Positions 13,051-22,174 of a DNA stretch of 36,089 nucleotides are shown in pieces. The DNA is taken from positions 1-36,089 of the IMG/VR virus record IMGVR_UViG_3300031669_000115; one strand, given 5' to 3'. The stretch is from a virus. The translations under genes and the position numbers were made by a program. Each line of letters begins with the position of its first letter. The first letter of the stretch is position 1. The notes beneath the pieces are model-generated. The model ran no database searches and was not told the DNA's origin. It worked only from the letters and a program-made list of their open reading frames with translations.

Positions 13051-13788
13051 ATGAACTACGGGGAACTGCTATCGGAGTTGAGAAACAACATCCTTCGGGA
13101 TAAGTCGTCTCTGGTAGCGGGAAATCAGGACACGTTATGGGACGATGCTTCGCTTTTGCGGTATATTGATCAAGCATGCTCCATCATGGCGCGTAGGACG
13201 ATGTGTTTGCGGGATGATTCGACGCCGGCCATTACGCAGTTGAGACTTAAATTAGGCCAGACCGAATACCCGATGGACAAGCGCGTGCTTGCCATGTATT
13301 CCGTAAAGTTTGATCAGGATACGTTCGATCTTGGTCGGATCGGACACTTTGAGTTGAATACCTACATGCCGCCGGATACGCTGTGGTTTGACATAAATGT
13401 ATCCGCAACACTAGCCCCGGGCAGACCCCAATATGTAGCTACAGATGAGAGTATTGAAACACTGCGCGTCTACCCGGCTCCAGATGCGAAAAACGTCGGC
13501 AAAACGCTCTACATGCGCGTTGCGCGACTGCAAAAAGATACAGTGTCGATGGACAATCTGGACGCGACCCCAGAGTTCTTCGAGGAGTACCACATGTACC
13601 TGCTCGAGTGGGCGGCGTATCGCGCGTTCTCCAACCATGATGCGGATGGTGGAGATTCAGGCGAGGCGGACAGGCACAAGAAAAACTTCGAAGATCACAT
13701 CTTCCAAGTCAGGGAGGAAGTTCGTCGTCGTGCGTTTGCGCCGATGAATTTTCAGTTCGGGAGGTTGGGCTACGCGTGGATTAGATAG
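13051..13788 (+). CDS. Head-tail adaptor/connector protein (putative)
   Basis: A 245-aa protein starting MNYGELLSELRNNILRD, with WDDASLLRYIDQACSIMARRT, a strand-rich middle (YPMDKRVLAMYSVKFD; ESIETLRVYPAPDA; TLYMRVARLQKD) and a helical end containing FFEEYHMYLLEWAAYRAFSNHD and HKKNFEDHIFQVREEVRRR. This is the usual layout of podophage adaptor proteins that dock below the portal (like T7 gp11/P22 gp4 in role). AAGGAG precedes ATG 13051, and the nozzle gene follows after one base. Assigned by pattern and position. Confidence 0.7.
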   Translation: MNYGELLSELRNNILRDKSSLVAGNQDTLWDDASLLRYIDQACSIMARRTMCLRDDSTPAITQLRLKLGQTEYPMDKRVLAMYSVKFDQDTFDLGRIGHFELNTYMPPDTLWFDINVSATLAPGRPQYVATDESIETLRVYPAPDAKNVGKTLYMRVARLQKDTVSMDNLDATPEFFEEYHMYLLEWAAYRAFSNHDADGGDSGEADRHKKNFEDHIFQVREEVRRRAFAPMNFQFGRLGYAWIR

Positions 13789-13789
13789 C

Positions 13790-15043
13790 ATGGAGAATCT
13801 AACGACATTCAAGGGCTTTACAGGCATGGATAACATCCATGATGATGAAGAGCTTCCATACGCAGTCCTGCGCCGTGCAATCAATACAGACATCCTTGAT
13901 TCTGGGGTACTGCGTCGCAGAAAGGGATTCACGCAGGAGTTGGCAATTACAGGCGCGCATAGCATGTGGGGGAATGGGCAGCAGTCTTATTTCATCCAGA
14001 ATAACCAGCTGTGCCAGTTTTTACCTGACGGCACCTACACTGTTATTGGAGCATTTTCGGCTGGGAGCAATCGTGCAGCATACAAGGATGTAGCAGGGTC
14101 TATATTCATCACCTGCAAAACCGCGAGGATAAAATTAACAGATGGTGTAATGTCTCCTTGGGGAGTTGAAGTTCCAAGCAGTGCGCCAGTGTTGTCTGCT
14201 ACGGTGGGCACGATGGCTCCTGGAACGTACTATGCGGCGGTTACTTACTTACTGGCGGATGGTAGAGAATCAGGGCAGTCTTCACTGTCCAGTATTACAT
14301 TGACTGTGGCCGGAGGAATAGCAACCACAGCGATGCCTAATCCAGTTGATCCGGCCATTACAGCCAAACGGCTGTACCTGACAACCACGGATGGTGAAGT
14401 AATGTATAACGCTGTGCAAATGGCCGCTACAGATCAATTCACTTCGGTGGGGGCCTACCCAACAGGCGGGCGGTTGCGCACGGAATACAAGTCACCGCCT
14501 CCGTTCGGGCGGCACATAACGCACTACAACGGACGCATCTTTATCGTGGATGCAATAGACCCAAGTATTCTTTGGTTCACGGACGCCTTTGACTACGACC
14601 ATGTGGATTTGACCAAAAACTATTATCAGTTTCCTGCACCGATTACCATGGTTGCGACTGCGGATAATGGTGTGTTCCTTGCTCGAAATGGCTTGTATGT
14701 TGCATCCGACAGAACCTATTACCTGCCAGCTGCTGGAGAAACCAATGAAGAAATGCGAGTAGTATCCGATCTGACCGCAATCGAGTACACTCTGGATAGC
14801 ATTTCAGACACTTCGAATCCAATTTGGATGACACCAATGGGGCCGTGTATTGGCAAGCACAGTGGTGTGATGGAGTTTTTAGCGGAGGAATCAATCTCGG
14901 TCGGAAACATGGCAGAAGCGGCCAGCTTGATCAGGAAGCACAATGGACTTCGGCAGTATCTAGTTGTCGGCAGCAGCAATCAAGATGCCTTGATGCAGTC
15001 CAGCAGTTACGCCGAAGCAGAAGTAATTCGCAGAGCAACTTAA
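13790..15043 (+). CDS. Tail nozzle / DNA-stabilising beta-propeller protein
   Basis: The 417-aa protein begins TFKGFTGMDNIHDDEELPYAV followed by AINTDILDSGVLRRRKGF, the hallmark start of podophage tail-tube/nozzle proteins (role like T7 gp12 or P22 gp10). A strand-rich middle (TYYAAVTYLLADGRESGQSS) looks like an Ig-type insertion, and blade-like segments follow (HYNGRIFIVDAIDPSILWFTD; NGVFLARNGLYVASDRTYYL). ATG 13790 follows the adaptor stop by one base without its own strong ribosome site, so it is probably coupled. It would sit at the tail tip and hold DNA in the head. Confidence 0.75.
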   Translation: MENLTTFKGFTGMDNIHDDEELPYAVLRRAINTDILDSGVLRRRKGFTQELAITGAHSMWGNGQQSYFIQNNQLCQFLPDGTYTVIGAFSAGSNRAAYKDVAGSIFITCKTARIKLTDGVMSPWGVEVPSSAPVLSATVGTMAPGTYYAAVTYLLADGRESGQSSLSSITLTVAGGIATTAMPNPVDPAITAKRLYLTTTDGEVMYNAVQMAATDQFTSVGAYPTGGRLRTEYKSPPPFGRHITHYNGRIFIVDAIDPSILWFTDAFDYDHVDLTKNYYQFPAPITMVATADNGVFLARNGLYVASDRTYYLPAAGETNEEMRVVSDLTAIEYTLDSISDTSNPIWMTPMGPCIGKHSGVMEFLAEESISVGNMAEAASLIRKHNGLRQYLVVGSSNQDALMQSSSYAEAEVIRRAT

Positions 15044-15056
15044 TCAGGAGAGCACT

Positions 15057-15617
15057 ATGAGATCAGCAGCCAAAATTAAAGCAGGATTCAAGTACCATAT
15101 CGAGCATCTGCGCAGCATCGATGTGATGCACGCAATGGGGCTATCCATCGACGGGTTGGAACAGCGTGGCGATAAAGTTGTGTTGTCTGTCGAGGATGTC
15201 ACCAATCTGATTCCCACAGAAGGGCTGAACTATATGCTAGGGACAGCCCTTACCGGCGTGGCACAACTTCTGTCATGGTACATTGCAATTTTCTCGGGCA
15301 ACTATACGCCGGTAGCTACGCTCACCGCAGCTACTTTTACAGCCAACACAACAGAGTCAACTGCTTACGCTGAGACAACCAGAGTCGCGTGGACGCCGGG
15401 AGCGATTGCAGGGGGATCAGTAGATAATTCCGCAAATAAGGCTGTGTTCACAATGAACGCTACCACGACTATTTACGGGATCGGCCAACTTTCAGTGTCC
15501 ACCAAAAGTGCGACTACCGGCACACTGATATCGTGTGCATTGTTCGCTGCTGCGAAAGCTGTTGTGGCTACAGACGTTCTGAACGTGACAAGCACACTGT
15601 CTGCCACCAGCGCATAA
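15057..15617 (+). CDS. Phage structural protein, tail/fibre-adjacent
   Basis: The 186-aa protein starts with a basic helix (AKIKAGFKYHIEHLRSIDV), then WYIAIFSGNYTPVATLTAATFTANTTEST and VDNSANKAVFTMNATTTIYG, and a strand-rich end. I have seen this WYxAxFSGNYTPVA...ATFTANxxE pattern in many podophage virion proteins lying next to tail genes; its exact role is not known. AGGAG precedes ATG 15057. It may link the nozzle to the surface proteins encoded next. Confidence 0.7.
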   Translation: MRSAAKIKAGFKYHIEHLRSIDVMHAMGLSIDGLEQRGDKVVLSVEDVTNLIPTEGLNYMLGTALTGVAQLLSWYIAIFSGNYTPVATLTAATFTANTTESTAYAETTRVAWTPGAIAGGSVDNSANKAVFTMNATTTIYGIGQLSVSTKSATTGTLISCALFAAAKAVVATDVLNVTSTLSATSA

Positions 15618-15632
15618 TAGTGAGGGTCCGAC

Positions 15633-17570
15633 ATGACTTGGTTCGTCGGACTAGGCTCGACAAACTCCGCGACTCGTAGCTCTGACGGGATTACGTGGGA
15701 TGCAGCAGGGGCGATAGGCACTGTCCCTGTAACCGTCAGAGCAATGACTCATGGGAATGGGGTGTTTGTTGCAGTTGGAGACAATACATCGGGGGGAGGT
15801 GGGTGCTTTACTTCCCCGGATGGCATCACGTGGACAAGTAGATCCATGCCTTACGCGGCAAACTGGCTCGATGTAACGTGGAACGGGTCTGTTTTTTGCG
15901 CTGTTGGAAATTCAGCGTCTGGTGGCGCAGCTACATCCCCTGACGGCATCACATGGACAGGCAGAGCACTCACAGCGAGAACGTGGAAGTGTATAGAGTG
16001 GAACGGGTCCGTATTTGCTGCTTTAGCAGACGGTACAATCGCAGGAGCGGCTACATCTCCTGACGGGATCACATGGACGAATCGTACCGTACCTAGCGCA
16101 CAGACATTTATGCGCATGGCGTGGAACGGCAGTGTGTTTTGTGCCACCTGTTCCTCAGTGAATAACGTAGTCACATCTCCTGACGGAATAACTTGGACAA
16201 ATCGTGCTATCGGGGCTATAGCCAACTGGACCGACATAATATGGAACGGGTCTGTTTTCTGCGTCATAACACAGACAGGAACTACTTGTAGCACGTCTCC
16301 TGATGGGACCACGTGGACCGCACGCACGAAGCAAGCAGGAACAGGCACACCGTATTGGGACAGTCTCGCGTGGAACGGGTCTGTTTTTTGTGCTGTAGCA
16401 TGGAACGCATCGGAAGCGCAGACATCTCCAGATGGAATCACGTGGACGCTTAGAACAACGACAGCCGCGCTCTACGCCGTGGCATCTGGCAACGCGGTAA
16501 ACACTGTAGGCAGTTCCTCTACTGCGGCTGTGGTTGGTGCAGGGTCAGTTCGGCAGGACACTGTCACATCTGGATTCTCGAATGCTGGAGTGGTTTCTGA
16601 CACGAATACTGTAACGGTATGGCATGCAGCGGCGCTCTCATCACTAGCCTCAGCATACGCGGCAGCACTGGTTGGGGTAGCGAGAAGTGTGACGGGGTAT
16701 TCCATAGCTACCGCAGCAGGTAGTGGCTGGGCTAGTAACAGCACATTGGCAGCAGCAAATTCAAGCGCTACGATTCTCGCAGAGTCTATAGCAAGAGTTT
16801 TTAATGGCTTTGTTACAGCGCAGTCTATGGCCGCAATTCTTACTGGATCTGTAACGGGAGTTTTTGCTAGTGGATACAGCGCGGGGATTTTTACTTCTTT
16901 AACGCAGGCCCCAACGATATTCTGGGATGTCGTGTACAGCACGGCGCAGACCAGTGCCGCGAGTGATGGGGTGCGCAGGACAGAGGCCACGGTGATTGGT
17001 ACGATATCGATCGGGGGAATTATTCTCGGACAGGCTAAATACATTGTGGCAGGCATGTCAGAGGCACAGGTAAGCAGCGGCATTCGATTCCTTCAGCAGT
17101 ACTGGGATGGATGGGTTTTCAACTTGAACACAAAGGCACCTTCATTCTACGAGAACTTTAAGTTCAATTCGTTTGCCAGAATTGGAGACAACTATTACGG
17201 GTGCTCGGATACAGGCATATACCTGCTCGGAGGGGATCTGGACGACACAATGCCAATAAATTCCACCATCACCACAGGCACGTCCGACCTGACTACAGAT
17301 AAGTATGATGGCGCCACGACGAAGACAGTACCCTATGTATATGTAGAGGCCAGCAGTCCAGAACCGATGCTGCTCACGTGCAATGTAGAAGGGCAAAGTT
17401 ACACATACAAGACGCGCGTTGTAAAGACGGCGATAGCCTCATCCCGTGCGGATGTTGGGAAGGGCCTGATCGGAACTTTTTGGCAGTTTGAAATAAAGAA
17501 CCAGAATGGCGTAGACTTCAACATTGAATCAATAATAGCAGCGCCTATCTCCAGATCGAGAAGGTTCTAG
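15633..17570 (+). CDS. Seven-repeat Asp-box propeller tail protein
   Basis: A 645-aa putative receptor-recognition protein. Residues 1 to about 285 contain seven SxDGxTW repeats (mostly SPDGITWT), alternating with WNGSVFCA strands about 40 residues apart, as expected for a seven-bladed Asp-box/BNR-like beta-propeller. A Ser/Ala-rich middle (about 290-420) looks fibrous. The last part (NLNTKAPSFYENFKFNSFARIGDNYYGC through SRSRRF) is a conserved phage tail domain, shared with the next gene. GAGGG precedes ATG 15633. No signal peptide is seen, consistent with a virion protein. It probably binds a surface glycan, but no sialidase-type catalytic set is evident. Confidence 0.75.
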   Translation: MTWFVGLGSTNSATRSSDGITWDAAGAIGTVPVTVRAMTHGNGVFVAVGDNTSGGGGCFTSPDGITWTSRSMPYAANWLDVTWNGSVFCAVGNSASGGAATSPDGITWTGRALTARTWKCIEWNGSVFAALADGTIAGAATSPDGITWTNRTVPSAQTFMRMAWNGSVFCATCSSVNNVVTSPDGITWTNRAIGAIANWTDIIWNGSVFCVITQTGTTCSTSPDGTTWTARTKQAGTGTPYWDSLAWNGSVFCAVAWNASEAQTSPDGITWTLRTTTAALYAVASGNAVNTVGSSSTAAVVGAGSVRQDTVTSGFSNAGVVSDTNTVTVWHAAALSSLASAYAAALVGVARSVTGYSIATAAGSGWASNSTLAAANSSATILAESIARVFNGFVTAQSMAAILTGSVTGVFASGYSAGIFTSLTQAPTIFWDVVYSTAQTSAASDGVRRTEATVIGTISIGGIILGQAKYIVAGMSEAQVSSGIRFLQQYWDGWVFNLNTKAPSFYENFKFNSFARIGDNYYGCSDTGIYLLGGDLDDTMPINSTITTGTSDLTTDKYDGATTKTVPYVYVEASSPEPMLLTCNVEGQSYTYKTRVVKTAIASSRADVGKGLIGTFWQFEIKNQNGVDFNIESIIAAPISRSRRF

Positions 17571-17589
17571 CCCCCACGAGAGGTGAATT

Positions 17590-18363
17590 ATGGCTACGTA
17601 TGACTCCCCCGCCGCAAGCACCGCAGCCGCCAGTACACGATTGGTGGTAGGCATTTTTGCATCTGTGGTTGACACAGCCGCGCTGGTTAGCTTATGTGCG
17701 GCGCCTACAATCTTGTGGGAAGTCGTGTCCAGTACAACCACGATAACTGGTGCAGGGGCAGGCACTCGAAGAGTGGAAGCTGTGGTCTCAGCTACTGTGG
17801 TCTTGAACGGCACGATCATAGGGTCTGCGAGTTATCAAGTATCAGGACTTTCCACAACGCAAGTAATTTCAGGTATTCAATTCCTTCAAAAATATTGGGA
17901 TGGCTGGATTTTTAATTTGAACACCAAAGCACCCTCATTCTATGAGAACTTCAAATTCAACTCATTTGCCAGAATTGGAGACAACTATTACGGGTGCAAT
18001 GACGCAGGAATTTATCTGCTTGACGGCGATCTGGATGGCACACTACCAATAAACGCAGTGATCACCACAGGCACGTCCGATCTGTCTACAGATAAGTATG
18101 ATGGCGCCACAACAAAAACAGTGCCGTACGTATACATCACAGCTCGAAGTCCAGAGCCCATGCTGCTCACGTGCAACGTAGAAGGAAACTCTGGAACGTA
18201 TCAATTCCGCGCAGGCAAGACAGTGGTAGCCGCGTCTCGCGCAGATGTAGGAAAGGGCATAATTGGAACTTTCTGGCAGTTCGAACTGAAGAACCAGAAT
18301 GGAGCTGACTTTGACATTAAATCGCTGATAGCAGCGCCTGTATCGAGATCGAGAAGGTTCTAA
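17590..18363 (+). CDS. Tail protein, duplicate of the preceding C-terminal domain
   Basis: The 257-aa protein aligns almost end to end with the last third of the preceding 645-aa protein, including YWDGWIFNLNTKAPSF, FARIGDNYYGC, DLSTDKYDGATTKTVPYVY, SPEPMLLTCNVEG and GTFWQFELKNQNG, with both ending SRSRRF. It lacks the propeller and has only a short Ala/Ser/Thr-rich N-terminus. The two probably arose by tandem duplication and may assemble together, a short version capping or anchoring the long one. GAGGTG precedes ATG 17590. The next gene starts directly at its stop. Confidence 0.8.
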   Translation: MATYDSPAASTAAASTRLVVGIFASVVDTAALVSLCAAPTILWEVVSSTTTITGAGAGTRRVEAVVSATVVLNGTIIGSASYQVSGLSTTQVISGIQFLQKYWDGWIFNLNTKAPSFYENFKFNSFARIGDNYYGCNDAGIYLLDGDLDGTLPINAVITTGTSDLSTDKYDGATTKTVPYVYITARSPEPMLLTCNVEGNSGTYQFRAGKTVVAASRADVGKGIIGTFWQFELKNQNGADFDIKSLIAAPVSRSRRF

Positions 18364-19632
18364 ATGCTGCCGCGCATAATCAGTGCAATCGGAGCAACCT
18401 TGTCCAGTGACGAGATAGATGCAGTAGCTCGGGTCGTCCCACCCCGCAAGGGACAGAGCAGAGGGGTGTATCACGTAGTCGATGAACTGACAGGTGTTCT
18501 GGTTGAGTATCATGCCTACAAGTACACGGCTTACACCACTCCCGGGAACATCATCGGCGGGTATGCAGATAACGGAACATCAGGCAGTACCAGCGCATTC
18601 AAATTCGCGGGCGCAAAACTGTTCGATTTTGGATTTATGGGGACAGGGAACGTAGCAGCAATTTTCGGACTTTCAAACAAGGGAAAAACTGCAGTAGGTG
18701 CCGCCACACCATCCAGCGGGGCGCAGTCGGTAGCCGTCGTCTGGACCAAGGCAGAGGGATTTATCGATCTGGGGGCTGATCCGGGATTCTCGGGTGCCGC
18801 TGCGGTATCCAATGATGGTCTGGTGCTTGTGGGTTGGCAGCCAGCAAATGGTTCTTTTCGGTGCGTGAGAACAGGTTCGGCTTTGCCGCTGACAAACACC
18901 CTGACGTATCTGCCCTTTCTACCCAACAGCACATACTCAATGGGCTTGGCGGTATCCAGCGATGGATCGATCGTAGCAGGCTGTGCGTACATGACGTCAC
19001 CTGCTCCTCGGTCTGTAAGCAATCCAACGTACCACGGCTATAGATGGTCCGCGATAGACGGAGTTGAAGATATTGGGCTACCCGCAGGGGCGACGTATGC
19101 CGTGGCCACAGGGGTATCTGACGATGGGAATACTATAGGGGGCTACTGGGGGTCTGACCCCACGACAGCGATGCCTACAAATCCATCACTGGTTGCCCTG
19201 ACTAATCTGTCCTATGGTGTCGAGGGAGGATTTCGAGGATTCGTGTGGAAAAGGGTTGCGGGAAGTCCGGACACGATTACAGATATAGGGTTTTTACCAT
19301 CTGGAACATTTGCATACGTGACAGGAGTTTCTGGGGACGGTCTCACCCTTGTTGGATATGCGGATACGCCTTCCGGGATGCGTGCCTTTCGACGCACCGA
19401 TGCAGAAGGAATGGTCGATCTTGGACTGCCTGCAGGAGCTACAGCGGCTGTCGCTACGGCTGTAACCACAGACGGTAAAAGCATCACCGGATTTGTAGTT
19501 ACTTCAACAGGACGTAGATCGTTCATCTGGCGAAAACAGGGAGGCTATGTTTGGCCTAAAATTGGAGCCACTCCAGACCGAGACATCTTACCCGCAGGGA
19601 CATATTCACTAGCGACGTGCATTGCAAATTAG
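18364..19632 (+). CDS. HAF-repeat beta-propeller protein
   Basis: The 422-aa protein repeats the HAF-type pattern: GFIDLGADPGFSGAAAVSNDG, VEDIGLPAGATYAVATGVSDDG, ITDIGFLPSGTFAYVTGVSGDG and MVDLGLPAGATAAVATAVTTDG, each with a following VxGYxxxxxGxRxFRWx strand. Such repeats form propeller-like extracellular domains in bacteria, often in surface proteins. Its N-terminus (MLPRIISAIGATLSSDEIDAVAR) may attach to the virion. ATG 18364 follows the previous stop without a gap, with GAAGG upstream. Position suggests a second surface-recognition protein of the tail. Confidence 0.75.
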   Translation: MLPRIISAIGATLSSDEIDAVARVVPPRKGQSRGVYHVVDELTGVLVEYHAYKYTAYTTPGNIIGGYADNGTSGSTSAFKFAGAKLFDFGFMGTGNVAAIFGLSNKGKTAVGAATPSSGAQSVAVVWTKAEGFIDLGADPGFSGAAAVSNDGLVLVGWQPANGSFRCVRTGSALPLTNTLTYLPFLPNSTYSMGLAVSSDGSIVAGCAYMTSPAPRSVSNPTYHGYRWSAIDGVEDIGLPAGATYAVATGVSDDGNTIGGYWGSDPTTAMPTNPSLVALTNLSYGVEGGFRGFVWKRVAGSPDTITDIGFLPSGTFAYVTGVSGDGLTLVGYADTPSGMRAFRRTDAEGMVDLGLPAGATAAVATAVTTDGKSITGFVVTSTGRRSFIWRKQGGYVWPKIGATPDRDILPAGTYSLATCIAN

Positions 19633-19642
19633 TTTGCGCGAG

Positions 19643-19697
19643 TTGACAAGTAGTGTAAACTATGGATGTGTGAGTTAGGTATTGGGAGAAGCATGCG
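19643..19697 (+). promoter_or_regulatory. Possible weak promoter before ejection genes
   Basis: The 65-bp gap holds a perfect TTGACA (19643-19648) but no good -10 at 16-18 bp; the nearest AT-rich words are TAAACT and TATGGA at poor spacing. GGGAG (19684-19688) is the ribosome site of the gene at 19698. Promoter activity is uncertain. Confidence 0.3.
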
Positions 19698-20714
19698 ATG
19701 ACAACAACAGCAGATACACTCGCAGCACAGGCAGATAGTGCCTATACTGACGCATCGACTCGTGCGGATGCCGCGATATCACAAACAAGCACATCACTTA
19801 ACGAAGCGAAATCAGCGGCGAATGGTATATCAGTCATTGCAGTCAGTGGCGATATAAATCCTGCCAATGTAAATCCACAAGCAATAACGAAGCCAATTCT
19901 CCCTACAGGGGATTTTTCAGTTGATGTAAAAAATGCGTTTGATTACGCGTTCGGGTCATTCAATGAAGTCATTCAGCCTCAGATACTGAACTACATAAGC
20001 ACATTTTTTCCTGACATTTCTGCAGCGCTGAAATCCGATACAGATGCGTGGTTAGTCAACACAATGGAGAATGGACAGCTTGTCCCAATCGCCGTAGAAA
20101 ACGCACTGTGGAATCGCGCTAGGGACAGGGAAGAACAGTTATCGGCCACAACAGAGCAGCAGGTGATTGATGCGTCAGCCGCTCGTGGGTTCTCCATGCC
20201 ACCGGGGACGCTTAATCACACCATAAAGGCCACACAGGTGGAAACAACCTTGAAGCTGGCAAGTTTGAATCGTGAAATATCGATCAAGCACTTCGAGGTT
20301 GCCAATGAAAATACAAAGTTTGCTGTTGCAGAAGCTGTAAAAATGCGCGTTGGGTTTGTGACGGCATTGGGCGAGTTTATCCGTACCGCCGTGTTGCAGC
20401 CAAACAACGCAGTAAATTATGCAAAACTTATTTTAGAGTCCAAGACAGGACTTTACGATAGCGCTATTCGGTTGTACTCAGCGCAGATCAACGAAGAATC
20501 AGAGCGCACCAGAGTATTGCTGGAGAACAACGCGCAAGATTTGCGAGGAACGGAAATACTGTTTGGTAATTTTTACAAGGCGGCGGAGAACAATGTGCAT
20601 AAGGCTGAAATACAAGCGAAGGTTGCCGTAGCCGCCGCTGAGCAATTGGGCCGAGTTGCTGCTGCAGCTCTTACAACACGTAACAGCGTGGTCAGCGTAA
20701 GTGCCGCAGTTTAA
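19698..20714 (+). CDS. Helical virion/ejection protein candidate, 338 aa
   Basis: I recognise no family. The protein is largely helical with Ala/Asn/Glu-rich coiled-coil segments at both ends (about residues 1-45 and 195-325) and a middle with LPTGDFSVDVKNAFDYAFGSFNEVIQP. No signal peptide or clear membrane segment. It is first in a three-gene run ending with the 2253-aa protein, in the place where podophages encode internal core/ejection proteins, so a role like T7 gp14/gp15 is possible. ATG 19698 has GGGAG upstream; ATG 19693 is in another frame. Confidence 0.65.
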   Translation: MTTTADTLAAQADSAYTDASTRADAAISQTSTSLNEAKSAANGISVIAVSGDINPANVNPQAITKPILPTGDFSVDVKNAFDYAFGSFNEVIQPQILNYISTFFPDISAALKSDTDAWLVNTMENGQLVPIAVENALWNRARDREEQLSATTEQQVIDASAARGFSMPPGTLNHTIKATQVETTLKLASLNREISIKHFEVANENTKFAVAEAVKMRVGFVTALGEFIRTAVLQPNNAVNYAKLILESKTGLYDSAIRLYSAQINEESERTRVLLENNAQDLRGTEILFGNFYKAAENNVHKAEIQAKVAVAAAEQLGRVAAAALTTRNSVVSVSAAV

Positions 20715-20729
20715 CTAAAGGAGGCTATC

Positions 20730-22172
20730 ATGCCATCGACTTCACCAAAACAAGCACGAACCATGGCGGCGGCAGCGCACAATCCTGCATTCGCCCTCAA
20801 GATGGGAATACCTGTCAAGGTTGCGAAGGATTTCAACAAGGCAGATACCGGCAAGCACATGATCCACATGGCCGACGGTGGGCTACTTGGACTGCTTCGC
20901 CCACAGGGGTTCCCTGACGTATCTCGGCAGGAAGAAGAAGCTGGTATCGGCGCTACCTATCCGGCACAATCAGCCGATGTACCACAAACGGTACGTCAAG
21001 CCGCAGCTGCACCAGAGCAAGCACCTACTTACACCTACGAACAAGGTCAGGCCGCGACGCGCGCGCACAATCAGATGCTGGAGCAGGAACGGCAGGCAGC
21101 GCAGGCCAAGCCTAAAGTCAGGCAGACTGTGTTCAGCGATACCTACGCGCACGGCGGCATGGTGCGCAAGAACATGAAGAGTGGTGGACGAGTTAAAGGC
21201 CCGGGATCTGGAACATCAGATAGCGTGCCGGCCATGTTGAGCCACGGTGAGTATGTTATGCCGGCAGATACAGTGAGAAAGATCGGCGCTGGGAAGCTGG
21301 ACGCGATCAAAAACGCGACGCACAACCCCATGGGTGGAATGACGGTCAACAGTATGGGCGGTATGCCACACATGGCTGGCGGGGGGCTGACGATTATGCC
21401 TGCATACCCGGGAGCGCCTACGTATCCAGACGATTCCGATACAGAGCGAGGTGCTGAGCTTAATCGAGAATCAGTGCAAGGGTTGAAAAACGAAGCTCCA
21501 GCTACTGCGGGTTTGTCGCTTCCTTCCTTTATTCCAGACAACAGAGGAGGCTATCAATTTGCCACTCCACAAGACCAGAACAAAAATTTAGGGACGTACA
21601 GCATTACGAAAGGCTGGAATGATATGTCACCCGCTGCGCCGCCCCTAGAGAATCCTGTTACTGCGCCTGCTGCTCCGGCACCAGTCGTACCTGCAGCTGC
21701 GCCTGTTTCCTCAAAAGGACTTGTCGCATCTCCAACAACGCCAGTGGCGCCGACACCTACCACGCTGGCAGGTGGGCAAAGTTCGTACACTCCAACCACT
21801 CTAGCAGGAGCGCTGGTTGAAAATCGAGAGACACAGCGGCAATCTAAACTGCAGCAAACAGACAATACAAATGCGCTTGCTGCTTATGATGCCTATTCGA
21901 TGGCAAATACAAGAGCAGGTCAAGTGGCAAATCAGGCTAACGCACCAACCATCGCGGGTGAGTACCATCTTCGCGGTATGCAGGCGTTCGCTGGTCGTTC
22001 GGAGCCTCATTACGACCCGCTGACGGGGCAATTCCTTGGCAGCTACACAGCCAGCGGCCCGGGCGCAGGCACATACAAGCCATACAAGCCGCCACTTGTC
22101 GAAGGGCAGACTGGCACAGACAAGTACGGGAATAAACTTATAGTCCGCAACGGCGCAGTGGTACCAAGATAG
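20730..22172 (+). CDS. Internal virion protein candidate, 480 aa
   Basis: Strong AAAGGAGG precedes ATG 20730. The start SPKQARTMAAAAHNPAFALKM is a recurring phage motif with a basic amphipathic helix. Residues about 150-195 contain GGRVKGPGSGTSDSVPAMLSHGEYVMPADTV, a pattern found in phage internal and tape-measure-associated proteins. Met/Gly-rich (GGMTVNSMGGMPHMAGGG) and Ala/Pro/Thr-rich segments suggest disorder, and a conserved-looking end follows. Two bases separate it from the giant gene, so it is likely a partner loaded into the head with it. Function is inferred. Confidence 0.7.
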   Translation: MPSTSPKQARTMAAAAHNPAFALKMGIPVKVAKDFNKADTGKHMIHMADGGLLGLLRPQGFPDVSRQEEEAGIGATYPAQSADVPQTVRQAAAAPEQAPTYTYEQGQAATRAHNQMLEQERQAAQAKPKVRQTVFSDTYAHGGMVRKNMKSGGRVKGPGSGTSDSVPAMLSHGEYVMPADTVRKIGAGKLDAIKNATHNPMGGMTVNSMGGMPHMAGGGLTIMPAYPGAPTYPDDSDTERGAELNRESVQGLKNEAPATAGLSLPSFIPDNRGGYQFATPQDQNKNLGTYSITKGWNDMSPAAPPLENPVTAPAAPAPVVPAAAPVSSKGLVASPTTPVAPTPTTLAGGQSSYTPTTLAGALVENRETQRQSKLQQTDNTNALAAYDAYSMANTRAGQVANQANAPTIAGEYHLRGMQAFAGRSEPHYDPLTGQFLGSYTASGPGAGTYKPYKPPLVEGQTGTDKYGNKLIVRNGAVVPR

Positions 22173-22174
22173 CA

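Noticed and set aside
16900-18363. Diversity-generating retroelement variable/template pair
   Set aside because: The two copies differ by scattered and silent changes, not by adenine-specific changes, and no reverse transcriptase is seen in the window.
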